14,679 nucleotides of DNA, taken from positions 1 through 14,679 of the forward strand of contig JAPLFT010000216.1 of the NCBI GenBank assembly GCA_026390535.1, read 5' to 3'. The notes beneath the pieces were generated by a model. The model saw nothing but the letters and a program-made list of their open reading frames with translations. It did no database searches and was not told the DNA's origin. Source of the stretch: Pseudomonadota bacterium (GTDB lineage: Bacteria > Bdellovibrionota > JAFGOL01). Shown in pieces: positions 1-7,153 of this stretch. The translations under genes and the position numbers were made by a program. Position 1 is the first letter of the stretch. The number at the start of each line of letters is the position of its first letter.

Positions 1-15
1 GAATTAATTTAAGAA

Positions 16-315
16 TTATTTATTTTTAATTTTATCCAGAATTATATCTACTGGAGTATCCAGTCCCTTACTCTGATTACACTCAAAACAGCAGATAACG
101 GTGTTACCCTTTGTGCTCTTGCCACCCCTGGCTATGGGGATTATGTGGTCCATGGTAAGTTTTTCCGGAGAATATTTTTTCCCGCAGTAATAACAAATTC
201 CTTCTGAAATTTTGTTTTTCCACCAGTTGCTTTTTTTAAGTTCGCGAGCCTTTATTTTTTCACTTTCTATGTGTTTTTTATCAACAACTATTTCATGCCA
301 GTTTCTGCCTTTCAT
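16..315 (-). CDS. HNH endonuclease domain protein
   Basis: A 99-residue protein that is essentially a single HNH nuclease domain. CxxC (C41, C44) and C76/C79 form a probable structural zinc site. The DHIIP motif carries the catalytic His (H57), followed by N71 and the terminal CNQSKG with N80 and K83. The family cuts or nicks DNA using one metal ion. The N-terminal 40 residues are basic and could contact DNA. There is no second domain, so the target is unknown; it could be a stand-alone McrA-like nuclease or a remnant of a mobile element. The ATG overlaps the stop of the upstream exported-protein gene by ATGA, so translation is probably coupled. The HNH call is secure and the biological role is unknown. 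Confidence 0.85.
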   Translation of the reverse strand: MKGRNWHEIVVDKKHIESEKIKARELKKSNWWKNKISEGICYYCGKKYSPEKLTMDHIIPIARGGKSTKGNTVICCFECNQSKGLDTPVDIILDKIKNK

Positions 316-821
316 AATCTCACCCTAATGCCGATTGCCGTCATTACGGATACTTCAAACCCGCTTTTAAATCCTCCGTTTGGATACAGCACCCATGTAA
401 GCGGTACAAAAACAAACTCGGCCGGAGTAATAAAAATATAATATTTATTATTATCGTCTATCGCGAATGACAAAGTATTACCTGCTGTGACTCCTATAAA
501 AGCTGTCTTGACTCCATTATTTATATTTATAATATAGGGTAGAGAAAAATTTATGGAATAATCGAAATCACCGGTTGCACTCTCGTGCAAAGAAAAGGTC
601 GTATTAAGGGCCAGACCGACCCAAAGGCCATTCTTAGCGCCTATAAGAAGTCTTGCCCCTATGTTTTTATGCAGGTTCCAATTCCCCTCCATCATAAGAC
701 CTGTAGCAACCCCTCCTCTTACATTAAGATTGGGGCCTAAACCAATATCGGCAGATCTGAACGCATAGATATTGACGGGAAAAACACCCAGAACAAATAA
801 AATCAGGATAAGTTTTTTCAT
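312..821 (-). CDS. exported beta-barrel-like protein, unknown function
   Basis: A 169-residue protein with a clear Sec signal peptide: two lysines, a hydrophobic core at residues 4-18 and a likely cut after IYA at residue 20. The mature part is rich in glycine and alternating polar and hydrophobic residues, which suggests beta strands and a small outer-membrane barrel. It does not end in the aromatic residue typical of barrel proteins; it ends VRL, where the stop overlaps the HNH start. There is no obvious Shine-Dalgarno site. The gene lies 22 nt downstream of the SDR gene on the same strand and is probably in its operon. No family is recognised; the barrel idea is inferred from composition only. 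Confidence 0.7.
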   Translation of the reverse strand: MKKLILILFVLGVFPVNIYAFRSADIGLGPNLNVRGGVATGLMMEGNWNLHKNIGARLLIGAKNGLWVGLALNTTFSLHESATGDFDYSINFSLPYIININNGVKTAFIGVTAGNTLSFAIDDNNKYYIFITPAEFVFVPLTWVLYPNGGFKSGFEVSVMTAIGIRVRL

Positions 822-843
822 CTGTCTAATAAGATACCATTAT

Positions 844-1476
844 TTAAAATCTATTATAAATAAAATCTGGAATAATTTTTAACAGCCATGCAAGCAGTAT
901 CCACCTTTTTGTAATATAGGCGTGTTTTTTCTTCCCGATTATGGCGTCGTAGATTTGAGAAGCTGCTTTTTGGGCAGTAGAGACCCATATCATCTTTTCG
1001 TGGTTTTGGGTCAGCGGTGTATAGACATAGCCCGGTTTTATATCTGTTATATATATATTCTGTTTTTGCTGTGCAAATTTGTGTCTCAGCCCCTCCAGGT
1101 AAAAACTAAGGTATGCCTTTGATGCTCCATATGCCGGTGCTGCCATGGCGGTAAAACCTAATACATTTACGTCTATCGCGATCCTTTCCTTCTCAAATTC
1201 AAGGATTTTACCCTCGTGTCCTGTTCCGGAATTAATGATTACTATATCGACTCCGTCCATTTCCCTTATCAATTCCTCAAGAGCTCTTATCGCATCATCA
1301 GGTTTTAGAAGATCCATATATTTGACATAGGACTTTGTTTTCAATTCAGCCTGGATATTTTTTAGGAGCTCAATTCTTCTTGCTGTAAGGCCAATAATAT
1401 ATCCATTCTTTGCAAAAACCCTGGCCAGGGCTTCGCCGATGCCGGAGGACGCTCCTATTATTATTACCTTCTTCAT
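844..1476 (-). CDS. short-chain dehydrogenase/reductase lacking the catalytic-Ser segment
   Basis: A classical SDR by its N-terminus: the Rossmann motif GASSGIG lies just after the start, with an NSGTG segment, an N-V-L-G segment and the YGASK active-site Tyr/Lys. The C-terminus (DIKPGYV and an AYITKRW stretch) is also typical of a common SDR subfamily. In family members the segment between the N-V-L-G helix and YxASK runs about 25 residues longer and carries strand beta5 and the catalytic Ser (usually G-I-S-S). Here TAMA runs directly into APAYGASK at positions 1138-1146, in frame, so the Ser is absent. The protein (210 residues) is correspondingly short and is probably inactive as an oxidoreductase, or the gene has decayed. 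I chose the ATG at 1476 (MKKVIIIG); a TTG at 1485 would add three residues. Confidence 0.85.
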   Translation of the reverse strand: MKKVIIIGASSGIGEALARVFAKNGYIIGLTARRIELLKNIQAELKTKSYVKYMDLLKPDDAIRALEELIREMDGVDIVIINSGTGHEGKILEFEKERIAIDVNVLGFTAMAAPAYGASKAYLSFYLEGLRHKFAQQKQNIYITDIKPGYVYTPLTQNHEKMIWVSTAQKAASQIYDAIIGKKKHAYITKRWILLAWLLKIIPDFIYNRF

Positions 1477-1478
1477 AA

Positions 1479-1507
1479 TTGACAAAATACACCGATTAAC
1501 CTAAAAA
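1479..1507 (+). promoter_or_regulatory. weak candidate sigma70 promoter for the 1529 gene
   Basis: A perfect TTGACA (1479-1484) is followed after 17 nt by TAAAAA (1502-1507, 4 of 6 matches). It would give a very short 5' UTR reaching the GGAGG at 1516-1520, so it is only a candidate. Confidence 0.3.
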
Positions 1508-1528
1508 TTGCAAGCGGAGGTTCGTAGC

Positions 1529-2068
1529 TTGAAAAAATTAATCTTTATTGTAGTGATTTTTCTTGCTTCATTCGGACTGAGGGCAGAGATATTCGGCTCG
1601 GCAGGGACTATAAAACCCGGCATTATGATGTTTGGTATTGAACCTCAAATAAGTATACGCCCTAACGATATCATGGGTTACTTTCATCTGGGTACCGGCA
1701 TCATCGACAGAATGAATGTAAATTTCAAATTGGGACTTGGAAGCGCCAAGACTTATTTTGGCGGAGAACTGGAATATGAATTTATAAAAAGCGAGACATT
1801 GGATTTTTCTTTAACTCTTGGAACTCACTATCAGGCCGCTGCATTTTTAGATGTTAAACCTATATTTACCCATAGATTTCAATGTTTTGCCTTATCCTCG
1901 GGACCTTACCTTGACTGGCAGGTATCCAGAGGGACGTTCCTGGCCGTCAGCTGGTTTGCAGGAACATCTATACCGTTAAATAGATCCGTTGAGTTGTTAT
2001 TTGACGCAGGCATACAGATTCGTGGAAACAAGAATTGGATATCCGGCGGTATAGCGACGTATTTTTAA
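1529..2068 (+). CDS. probable outer-membrane beta-barrel protein
   Basis: A 179-residue exported protein. I place the start at the TTG at 1529, because GGAGG at 1516-1520 lies 8 nt upstream and the product then begins MKKLIFIV, an ideal signal peptide with a cut after LRA at about residue 19. An upstream TTG at 1508 precedes the Shine-Dalgarno and is rejected. The mature part has short amphipathic strands separated by turns, and the chain ends GGIATYF. The terminal Phe with alternating hydrophobic residues matches the BAM recognition signal of outer-membrane proteins. No specific family is recognised. The stop overlaps the stop of the convergent Smr gene by 4 nt (TTAA). Confidence 0.75.
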   Translation: MKKLIFIVVIFLASFGLRAEIFGSAGTIKPGIMMFGIEPQISIRPNDIMGYFHLGTGIIDRMNVNFKLGLGSAKTYFGGELEYEFIKSETLDFSLTLGTHYQAAAFLDVKPIFTHRFQCFALSSGPYLDWQVSRGTFLAVSWFAGTSIPLNRSVELLFDAGIQIRGNKNWISGGIATYF

Positions 2069-2295
2069 TATATCTCGACCAGTACCATTCCACCGTTGGA
2101 CATTGGTATGACGGGATTAAGGTCATAGGTATCCTTGAGGAGTCTGATTAATTCCTTCTGTATCTTACCTCTCCCTGTGATAAACCGACACTCTACTCTT
2201 TCATCGTTTAACCGGGCGTAATTTATAATACTTTCTGTAATATTTATGGCATCTTCAACAAAGTAATAATGGAAATCTATTTCATATAGCTTCAT
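2065..2295 (-). CDS. small Smr-domain protein
   Basis: About 76 residues, all of it an Smr (small MutS-related) domain. The family's LDLHG motif appears as EIDFHYYFVEDAI, the HGKG loop as FITGRGKIQKELIRLLK, and the closing strand as NGGMVLVEI. Smr domains bind or nick nucleic acids, often branched or stalled-ribosome-associated RNA. Here the first motif has Tyr instead of Gly after His, and the loop begins T-G-R-G rather than H-G-x-G. Catalytic activity is therefore uncertain and it may only bind. The start is the ATG at 2295; a TTG immediately upstream (2298) is possible. No strong Shine-Dalgarno is visible. The gene converges on the barrel gene and is probably expressed alone. Confidence 0.75.
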   Translation of the reverse strand: MKLYEIDFHYYFVEDAINITESIINYARLNDERVECRFITGRGKIQKELIRLLKDTYDLNPVIPMSNGGMVLVEIY

Positions 2296-2338
2296 CAATA
2301 TCTATTTTAATCATCAGTATGGAGATAAAACAATACCC

Positions 2339-2368
2339 TTGACATAAATATATATTATATGCCATAAC
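2339..2368 (+). promoter_or_regulatory. promoter of the RRM gene
   Basis: A perfect TTGACA at 2339-2344 is followed after 18 nt by CATAAC at 2363-2368 (4 of 6). Transcription would start near 2375 and give a 5' UTR of about 54 nt. Confidence 0.5.
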
Positions 2369-2375
2369 CGACTTA

Positions 2376-2395
2376 TCCGGACTTTTGGGTTCGGA
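2376..2395 (+). promoter_or_regulatory. 5' UTR hairpin of the RRM gene
   Basis: TCCGGACT pairs with GGTTCGGA (8 pairs including two G-U) around a TTTG loop. It sits at the predicted 5' end of the RRM mRNA. It could stabilise the message or bind the RRM protein in autoregulation; this is inference. Confidence 0.4.
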
Positions 2396-2428
2396 GTTTA
2401 AGTATTATAGTAGGAGGAATTTTCGAAA

Positions 2429-2689
2429 ATGGGAAAAAAATTGTATGTAGGCAACTTGCCTTACAGTGTAAACGATCAGAAATTGAGCGACCTTTTTGCT
2501 TCAGTTGGTGAAGTAGTATCCGCAAAGGTTATTACAGACCATGACTCTGGCCGTTCAAAGGGTTTCGGTTTTGTAGAAATGGCTAATGACGGAGACGCTC
2601 AGAAAGCAATTTCTAAACTTGATGGCTATGACATTGACGGTCGTAATCTAAGAGTTAACGAAGCTAGACCAAAAGAAGAAAGAAGGTAA
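2429..2689 (+). CDS. RRM-domain RNA-binding protein
   Basis: An 86-residue single RNA recognition motif protein of the bacterial Rbp type. RNP2 is LYVGNL (residues 5-10) and RNP1 is KGFGFVEM (44-51), with the aromatic residues that stack on RNA bases. The chain ends shortly after the domain in a charged tail, ARPKEERR, without a glycine-rich extension. Such proteins bind single-stranded RNA; in cyanobacteria related ones respond to cold, but the role elsewhere is poorly known. GGAGG at 2413-2417 lies 11 nt before the ATG. The gene is monocistronic, with its own promoter and a strong terminator downstream. The identification is very secure. Confidence 0.95.
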   Translation: MGKKLYVGNLPYSVNDQKLSDLFASVGEVVSAKVITDHDSGRSKGFGFVEMANDGDAQKAISKLDGYDIDGRNLRVNEARPKEERR

Positions 2690-2716
2690 ACTTATATAAG
2701 AGTTTATGTCTTTTGT

Positions 2717-2753
2717 TTAAGGGGTCCGTTGAAAAACAGACCCCTTAATTTTT
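2717..2753 (+). terminator. rho-independent terminator of the RRM gene
   Basis: TTAAGGGGTC (2717-2726) and GACCCCTTAA (2739-2748) form a perfect 10-bp stem with a 12-nt loop, followed by TTTTT (2749-2753). Confidence 0.9.
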
Positions 2754-2806
2754 AGTCTCTGAGTAATTTAGTTTTTAAGTCACGCATCAAATCCTGTCAC
2801 AATTCC

Positions 2807-2835
2807 TTGACGGAATAAATCTCTTAGAGTTAAAT
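2807..2835 (+). promoter_or_regulatory. candidate promoter of the SulP-glycosyltransferase operon
   Basis: TTGACG (2807-2812), a 17-nt spacer and TTAAAT (2830-2835, 4 of 6). The -35 lies inside a small inverted repeat, ATTCC (2802-2806) and GGAAT (2812-2816), which could be an operator. Confidence 0.4.
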
Positions 2836-2894
2836 CTTTGCACTGTTGAAGTCCGCAACACAGGCGTACATTAACATACAAGGTAGGCGCTTGA

Positions 2895-4619
2895 ATGAAA
2901 ATTAGTATTAAAGATATTTTTTCCAAGGTGGACTGGATGCCAAAGTCATTGGAACTTTTTATCTGGTCCGTAAAAAATAAAAAATTTAATTTAAAATTCT
3001 TTTTTAAGGATATATTCGCCGGCTGCACCGTCGGTATAGTCGCACTTCCGCTGGCGATGGCATTTGCCATAGCAAGCGGTGTCAGTCCAGAAAAAGGTAT
3101 ATTCACGGCAATTATAGGCGGACTTATCATTTCCGTTCTGAGCGGAAGCAAATATCAGATTGGAGGACCAACCGGTGCATTCGTAATAATAATACTCGGC
3201 GTGATCAGTAATCATGGATTCGAGGGTCTGGTAGCAGCGACAATACTTGCGGGAATATTCTTGATAATATTTGGTTTATTAAGGATAGGTGCATATATAA
3301 AATACATACCTTATACGGTAATAACAGGATTCACCGCCGGTATCGGGTTTCTTATATTTACTACACAGATAAAGGATTTTTTTGGGCTCACAATATCAAG
3401 CATAAAAACTGACACTGCAGATATGTGGTTAAATTATTTTAAATATTTTCTGACATTCAACACATATGCACTTTTAATAGGCGCAGGCACAATACTACTC
3501 ATTTTCATAATAAGAAAAACATATCCAAAAATACCGGCACAATTTGTTGCTGTAGGAATCAGCTGTCTAGTCGTTTATTTTTTTGATCTTCATATTTCTA
3601 CCATAGGATCTAATTTTGGGGGTATACCATCCGAGCTTCCTCATTTTGCGTGGCCGGATTTACATTTTCATACGTTTAGACTCGTAGTCCATGACGCCCT
3701 AACAATAGCATTCCTGGCTGCAATAGAATCTCTGCTTTGTGCCGTTGTTGCTGACGGTATGACTGGAGACAAACATCATTCAAACACGGAATTAATCGCT
3801 CAGGGTGTTGGAAATATTGGATCTGCATTTTTTGGAGGTATTCCCGTAACAGGTGCCATAGCAAGAACAGCGACCAGCATAAAGGCCGGAGCAAGATCTC
3901 CTTTTGCGGGCATAGTTCATTCGATAATATTAATACTGTTTGTGGCTTTCTTTGCACCGGTGGCATCATACATACCGCTTGCAAGTCTTGCCGGAGTATT
4001 GATGGTCGTCGCATGGGATATGAGTGAGCTTCATATTTTTGCAAGAATGTTCAAGGCACCAAAGAGTGATATTGCAGTATTACTGCTTACATTCTTTTTG
4101 ACAATATTCGCTGATCTTACGGTAGCGGTTCAGTTCGGCATGATACTATCAGCCGTATTGTTCATGAAGAGAATGAGCGATGTAACAAAGATGAGCAGAA
4201 GAACGGCATTCCTTACAGCTCCCGAGGTTGTACAGGAGGAACTGGACCCTGACGCTACATCCAAAAGAATAATACCCAAAGGGGTCGAGGTTTATGAAAT
4301 AAACGGACCATTTTTCTTTGGAGTAGCGGATAAATTCAGTGATGAACTTACCCGCTCTGACCTTGCACCAGCAGTCCTCATACTGAGGATGAGACACGTC
4401 CCGGCCATAGATGCTACGGGAATATTCGCCCTTGAGACCTTTGTCACCAAAGCCAAAAAGAGAGGAACCACAATAATACTTTCCGAGGTCGCAAGACTGC
4501 CAAAGGCATTTCTTAAGAAGATGGATTTTTATAATATTGTCGGAAGGGAAAATATATTAGATAATCTGGATGATGCATTAGTAAGGGCCAATAAGGTAAG
4601 AGTACTTAAAAATGGTTAA
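2895..4619 (+). CDS. SulP-family anion transporter with STAS domain
   Basis: A 574-residue inner-membrane transporter. The N-terminal part (about residues 35-435) is the SulP (SLC26) membrane domain. It contains the hallmark IGGPTGAF (89-96) and a long series of hydrophobic segments, including a FFGGIPVTGAIARTAT stretch. The C-terminal STAS domain (about 463-560) has the VPAIDATG motif (502-509). SulP proteins move anions such as sulfate, bicarbonate or dicarboxylates; the substrate cannot be read from the sequence. Length is normal for the family. AGGTAGG at 2881-2887 serves as the ribosome binding site. The last 8 nt overlap the glycosyltransferase start, so the two are co-translated. No carbonic anhydrase gene lies nearby to suggest bicarbonate. 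Confidence 0.95.
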   Translation: MKISIKDIFSKVDWMPKSLELFIWSVKNKKFNLKFFFKDIFAGCTVGIVALPLAMAFAIASGVSPEKGIFTAIIGGLIISVLSGSKYQIGGPTGAFVIIILGVISNHGFEGLVAATILAGIFLIIFGLLRIGAYIKYIPYTVITGFTAGIGFLIFTTQIKDFFGLTISSIKTDTADMWLNYFKYFLTFNTYALLIGAGTILLIFIIRKTYPKIPAQFVAVGISCLVVYFFDLHISTIGSNFGGIPSELPHFAWPDLHFHTFRLVVHDALTIAFLAAIESLLCAVVADGMTGDKHHSNTELIAQGVGNIGSAFFGGIPVTGAIARTATSIKAGARSPFAGIVHSIILILFVAFFAPVASYIPLASLAGVLMVVAWDMSELHIFARMFKAPKSDIAVLLLTFFLTIFADLTVAVQFGMILSAVLFMKRMSDVTKMSRRTAFLTAPEVVQEELDPDATSKRIIPKGVEVYEINGPFFFGVADKFSDELTRSDLAPAVLILRMRHVPAIDATGIFALETFVTKAKKRGTTIILSEVARLPKAFLKKMDFYNIVGRENILDNLDDALVRANKVRVLKNG

Positions 4620-5430
4620 CGGAAAAATAATAACGGTAATAATGCCCGCATATAATGCGGAAAAAACCCTGGAGAGGACTTTTAATGAGATCCCTCATGA
4701 TATAGTTGACAATGTAGTCCTTGTAGATGATTCAAGCAATGATAAGACCAAAGAGCTTGCGCACAAACTTGGAATAATAACCTATTATCACATACAGAAC
4801 AGAGGCTATGGCGGTAATCAAAAATCATGTTACAAGATAGCCATAGAACTTAATTCAAATATCGTCGTTATGCTTCACCCGGATTATCAGTATTCACCAA
4901 GATTAATAAGGGCCATGGTAGCGCTTATTGCAGACGGTGTTTACGATGTTGTTATGGGCTCAAGGATACTGGGTAAGGGAGCACGCGCCGGTGGGATGCC
5001 TATATATAAATATATATCCAATAGAGTTCTTACGCTCATTCAGAATATACTCATAAACGAGAAACTATCTGAATATCATTCCGGATACAGGGCGTTCTCT
5101 GCGGATGTATTAAAGAGCATCGCGCTGGATGAGAATAGTGATGATTTTATTTTTGACAACCAGATGATCGTGCAGATACACAACAAGAAGATTCCTATTG
5201 CGGAAATCACTTGTCCCACAAAATATTTTGACGAAGCATCATCAATAAATTTTATAAGAAGCACAAAGTACGGGATACAGTGCATATTAACATCGTTCAT
5301 ATACCTGCTTCACAATATGGGACTGATAAACTCAAGATTGTTCAGACAGGATACCGGATGGTACAAAGACGAGAATCCACGTTTCAAAAAATATTCGTAC
5401 CTTAAAAAGTACAGCCCAAAAAATAAATAA
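4612..5430 (+). CDS. family 2 glycosyltransferase
   Basis: A 272-residue GT-A fold glycosyltransferase resembling the polyprenyl-phosphate sugar synthases. Visible are the nucleotide-binding start IMPAYNAEKTL (10-20), LVDDSSNDKT (37-46), HPDYQY (89-94) where the usual metal-binding D-x-D stands, and HSGYRAF (156-162). Hydrophobic stretches near residues 220-235 may touch the membrane, but there are no long C-terminal transmembrane helices as in some dolichyl-phosphate-mannose synthases. The probable role is transfer of a nucleotide sugar to a lipid carrier or surface glycan; donor and acceptor are unknown. It overlaps the end of the SulP gene. A GT39-like enzyme converges from the other side and might use its lipid-linked product (inference). 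Confidence 0.9.
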   Translation: MVNGKIITVIMPAYNAEKTLERTFNEIPHDIVDNVVLVDDSSNDKTKELAHKLGIITYYHIQNRGYGGNQKSCYKIAIELNSNIVVMLHPDYQYSPRLIRAMVALIADGVYDVVMGSRILGKGARAGGMPIYKYISNRVLTLIQNILINEKLSEYHSGYRAFSADVLKSIALDENSDDFIFDNQMIVQIHNKKIPIAEITCPTKYFDEASSINFIRSTKYGIQCILTSFIYLLHNMGLINSRLFRQDTGWYKDENPRFKKYSYLKKYSPKNK

Positions 5431-5436
5431 ACAAAT

Positions 5437-5617
5437 ATATAGGACCTTAAAATAAAGGGAAAAAATTATGCAGACACTGCGCGTTCTCACCTTGCTATGA
5501 ATTTAGCGAATGAAGCAAGCTATAGAAATAGTTTTCACATTCGCTAAATTCAAGCAAGGACCGAGAAATGCTCGTAAAGTCTGCATAATTTTTTCCCTTT
5601 ATTTTAAGGTCCTATAT
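5437..5617. mobile_element. candidate MITE: 181-bp nested palindrome with 39-bp perfect terminal inverted repeats
   Basis: Positions 5437-5475 (ATATAGGACC...GCAGAC) are the exact reverse complement of 5579-5617. Nested inside are a further perfect 15-bp pair (5498-5512 and 5538-5552) and a 7-bp pair (5490-5496 and 5553-5559), separated by short mismatched stretches. The whole folds into one long hairpin with a 25-nt apical loop. It contains no ORF. Long perfect terminal repeats and no coding capacity fit a miniature inverted-repeat transposable element. The outermost ATAT is itself palindromic, so a TA or ATAT target duplication would be hidden in the arms. It fills nearly all of the gap between two converging genes and could also terminate transcription from both sides. 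Confidence 0.6.
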
Positions 5618-5621
5618 CTGT

Positions 5622-7118
5622 CTATTTTTGTAAGACTATTGCAGTTGAGGTTTCAAAGACGATATTTCCTGTGATGGGTTGTCGTCTTTTATCCATCAGG
5701 ATGAATTTTGTTTTCGCATCCTTTTCAGAATCAGCTATCAGTTTATAGGTGCGTGCAAAATAATTTTTGTGTAATGTCTCCAGTGCATCTATTTGAGTAA
5801 TCTCTTCCACTCCCTCCAAATACACAGGAGTGTTCTGTTCCTGACCTATAAAACCCGCTATCTTGATAACATCTTTAACCGGTACCTGATACGGATGGCT
5901 CACAAGTATCATGTATACAGCTATCAACGATGCTATAACATAAATATATCCAAGTTGCTTCAATCGTAAATATGGAAAAAATAATTTTCCCGGCTTATCA
6001 ACGAACGAAGCAATCGGTATCCACAGGAACGGTGCTATGACTATAAGGTTATGAGGAGAGAACGGCCTTGGAGTAAAATAATAGATTAACGGATTTATAA
6101 TGAAGGCAACAATAAATAAAAAGGCAACGGTAGAATCCCCCGCTGTTTCAACTTTTCCTAATGTTTTTAATTTTTTCATGGAAAAATTATTTTTTAAGAA
6201 TGTCCAGAACATAACATAAGAAAAATATACCGTAAGGATAGAGAGCGGTATTAATACAACTGACAAGAGGGGATGATACTTATAAAAAAAGATCGCTCTA
6301 TATATCCCGGCCCCTGCAAAATGCGCTATTTCATCAGACTGAAATATTACAGAGAAGTGAAGCGCTCTTAAAAGGCTCTCCAGCTTAAAACTCGTCCCAG
6401 TTGCTCCGGAAAATAATGCGAGTGTGTTTTTACCGTTGTTGATTATCTCATATCTTATATACGGGAAAAACAAAAAGACAAATATACACAAACAGGTAAA
6501 GACGTCTTTAATCTTGGGCCAAATCCGATAAAATAAAAGATACGCGGCACACACCACTATCAGAAGAAAAGCGGACATATGGACCTGCGCGGCCATACAG
6601 ATGGAGAATGCGAGCGTTGCCCAATAGACCGATTTATTATCATTTTTAAGTTTATATAAGGAATAAAAAGCCAGGCTAGAAAAAAGGAATATCAAACCTG
6701 GATTCCAAAGCCCTACGCTGTAATAACAAAGCCATGGATTAAGCAACATTAAAAATGCGACTATTCCTGCTGTCTTTTTTGAATATATCTGTGAAAATAA
6801 TCTATACAGCACAAATATGCCAAGTATCTGAAGCACCCCTGTAATCATTCCTACATATATTGGGTTCCTGGTTATAGAGAACATTAGATAGTACAGCACG
6901 GCTATGCCTGGACCTGGGATAAAGGCATTATGAGTTATAGGGACATGGATCGCAAATGGGGGTATTACCCCACTGGATAGCTCAGCTGTTCTGGTATAAA
7001 TAAGAGGAGAATCTATACCAAAGGTGGCAAACCATGACAGAAAAAATCTCATCACAAGCAATAGGAAAAAGCCAATCCAGATATAAATTTTGTTCTGTTT
7101 CAAAAATCCGATTTTCAT
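5622..7118 (-). CDS. multi-span membrane glycosyltransferase, GT39/ArnT-like
   Basis: A 498-residue integral membrane protein with about eleven hydrophobic segments and a soluble C-terminal region of roughly 90 residues. The N-terminal helix is followed by a first extracytoplasmic loop with FGIDSPLIY (D36) and a conserved-looking IPGPG. Later come LLNPWLCYYS and GLWNPGL. This layout is that of the GT-C enzymes (PMT_2/ArnT class), which transfer sugars from polyprenyl-phosphate carriers outside the inner membrane. The first-loop Asp is the expected catalytic base, though the usual D-E pair is replaced by D-S. The SD-like GGTG is weak. The gene ends 5 nt from the palindromic element and is divergent from the methyltransferase gene with only 35 nt between starts. 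Confidence 0.75.
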   Translation of the reverse strand: MKIGFLKQNKIYIWIGFFLLLVMRFFLSWFATFGIDSPLIYTRTAELSSGVIPPFAIHVPITHNAFIPGPGIAVLYYLMFSITRNPIYVGMITGVLQILGIFVLYRLFSQIYSKKTAGIVAFLMLLNPWLCYYSVGLWNPGLIFLFSSLAFYSLYKLKNDNKSVYWATLAFSICMAAQVHMSAFLLIVVCAAYLLFYRIWPKIKDVFTCLCIFVFLFFPYIRYEIINNGKNTLALFSGATGTSFKLESLLRALHFSVIFQSDEIAHFAGAGIYRAIFFYKYHPLLSVVLIPLSILTVYFSYVMFWTFLKNNFSMKKLKTLGKVETAGDSTVAFLFIVAFIINPLIYYFTPRPFSPHNLIVIAPFLWIPIASFVDKPGKLFFPYLRLKQLGYIYVIASLIAVYMILVSHPYQVPVKDVIKIAGFIGQEQNTPVYLEGVEEITQIDALETLHKNYFARTYKLIADSEKDAKTKFILMDKRRQPITGNIVFETSTAIVLQK

Positions 7119-7153
7119 AACTACACCAATGTAATATAGATAGGTCTATTATT

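Noticed and set aside
922..1330. Two plus-strand open frames opposite the SDR gene.
   Set aside because: They are antisense shadows; the SDR motifs on the other strand are unmistakable.
1508..1528. An upstream TTG start for the barrel protein at 1508.
   Set aside because: It lies before the GGAGG that must precede the true start and would add seven residues in front of the signal peptide.
2351..2360. The TATATTATAT run as the -10 of the RRM promoter.
   Set aside because: It lies only about 8 nt after the TTGACA, too close for sigma70.
5513..5537. The apical loop of the palindromic element contains a string (AGCTATAGAAATAG) reminiscent of the Cas9 guide/tracr tetraloop region.
   Set aside because: The match is short, the pairing context is different, and there are no repeats, spacers or cas genes in the window; coincidence.
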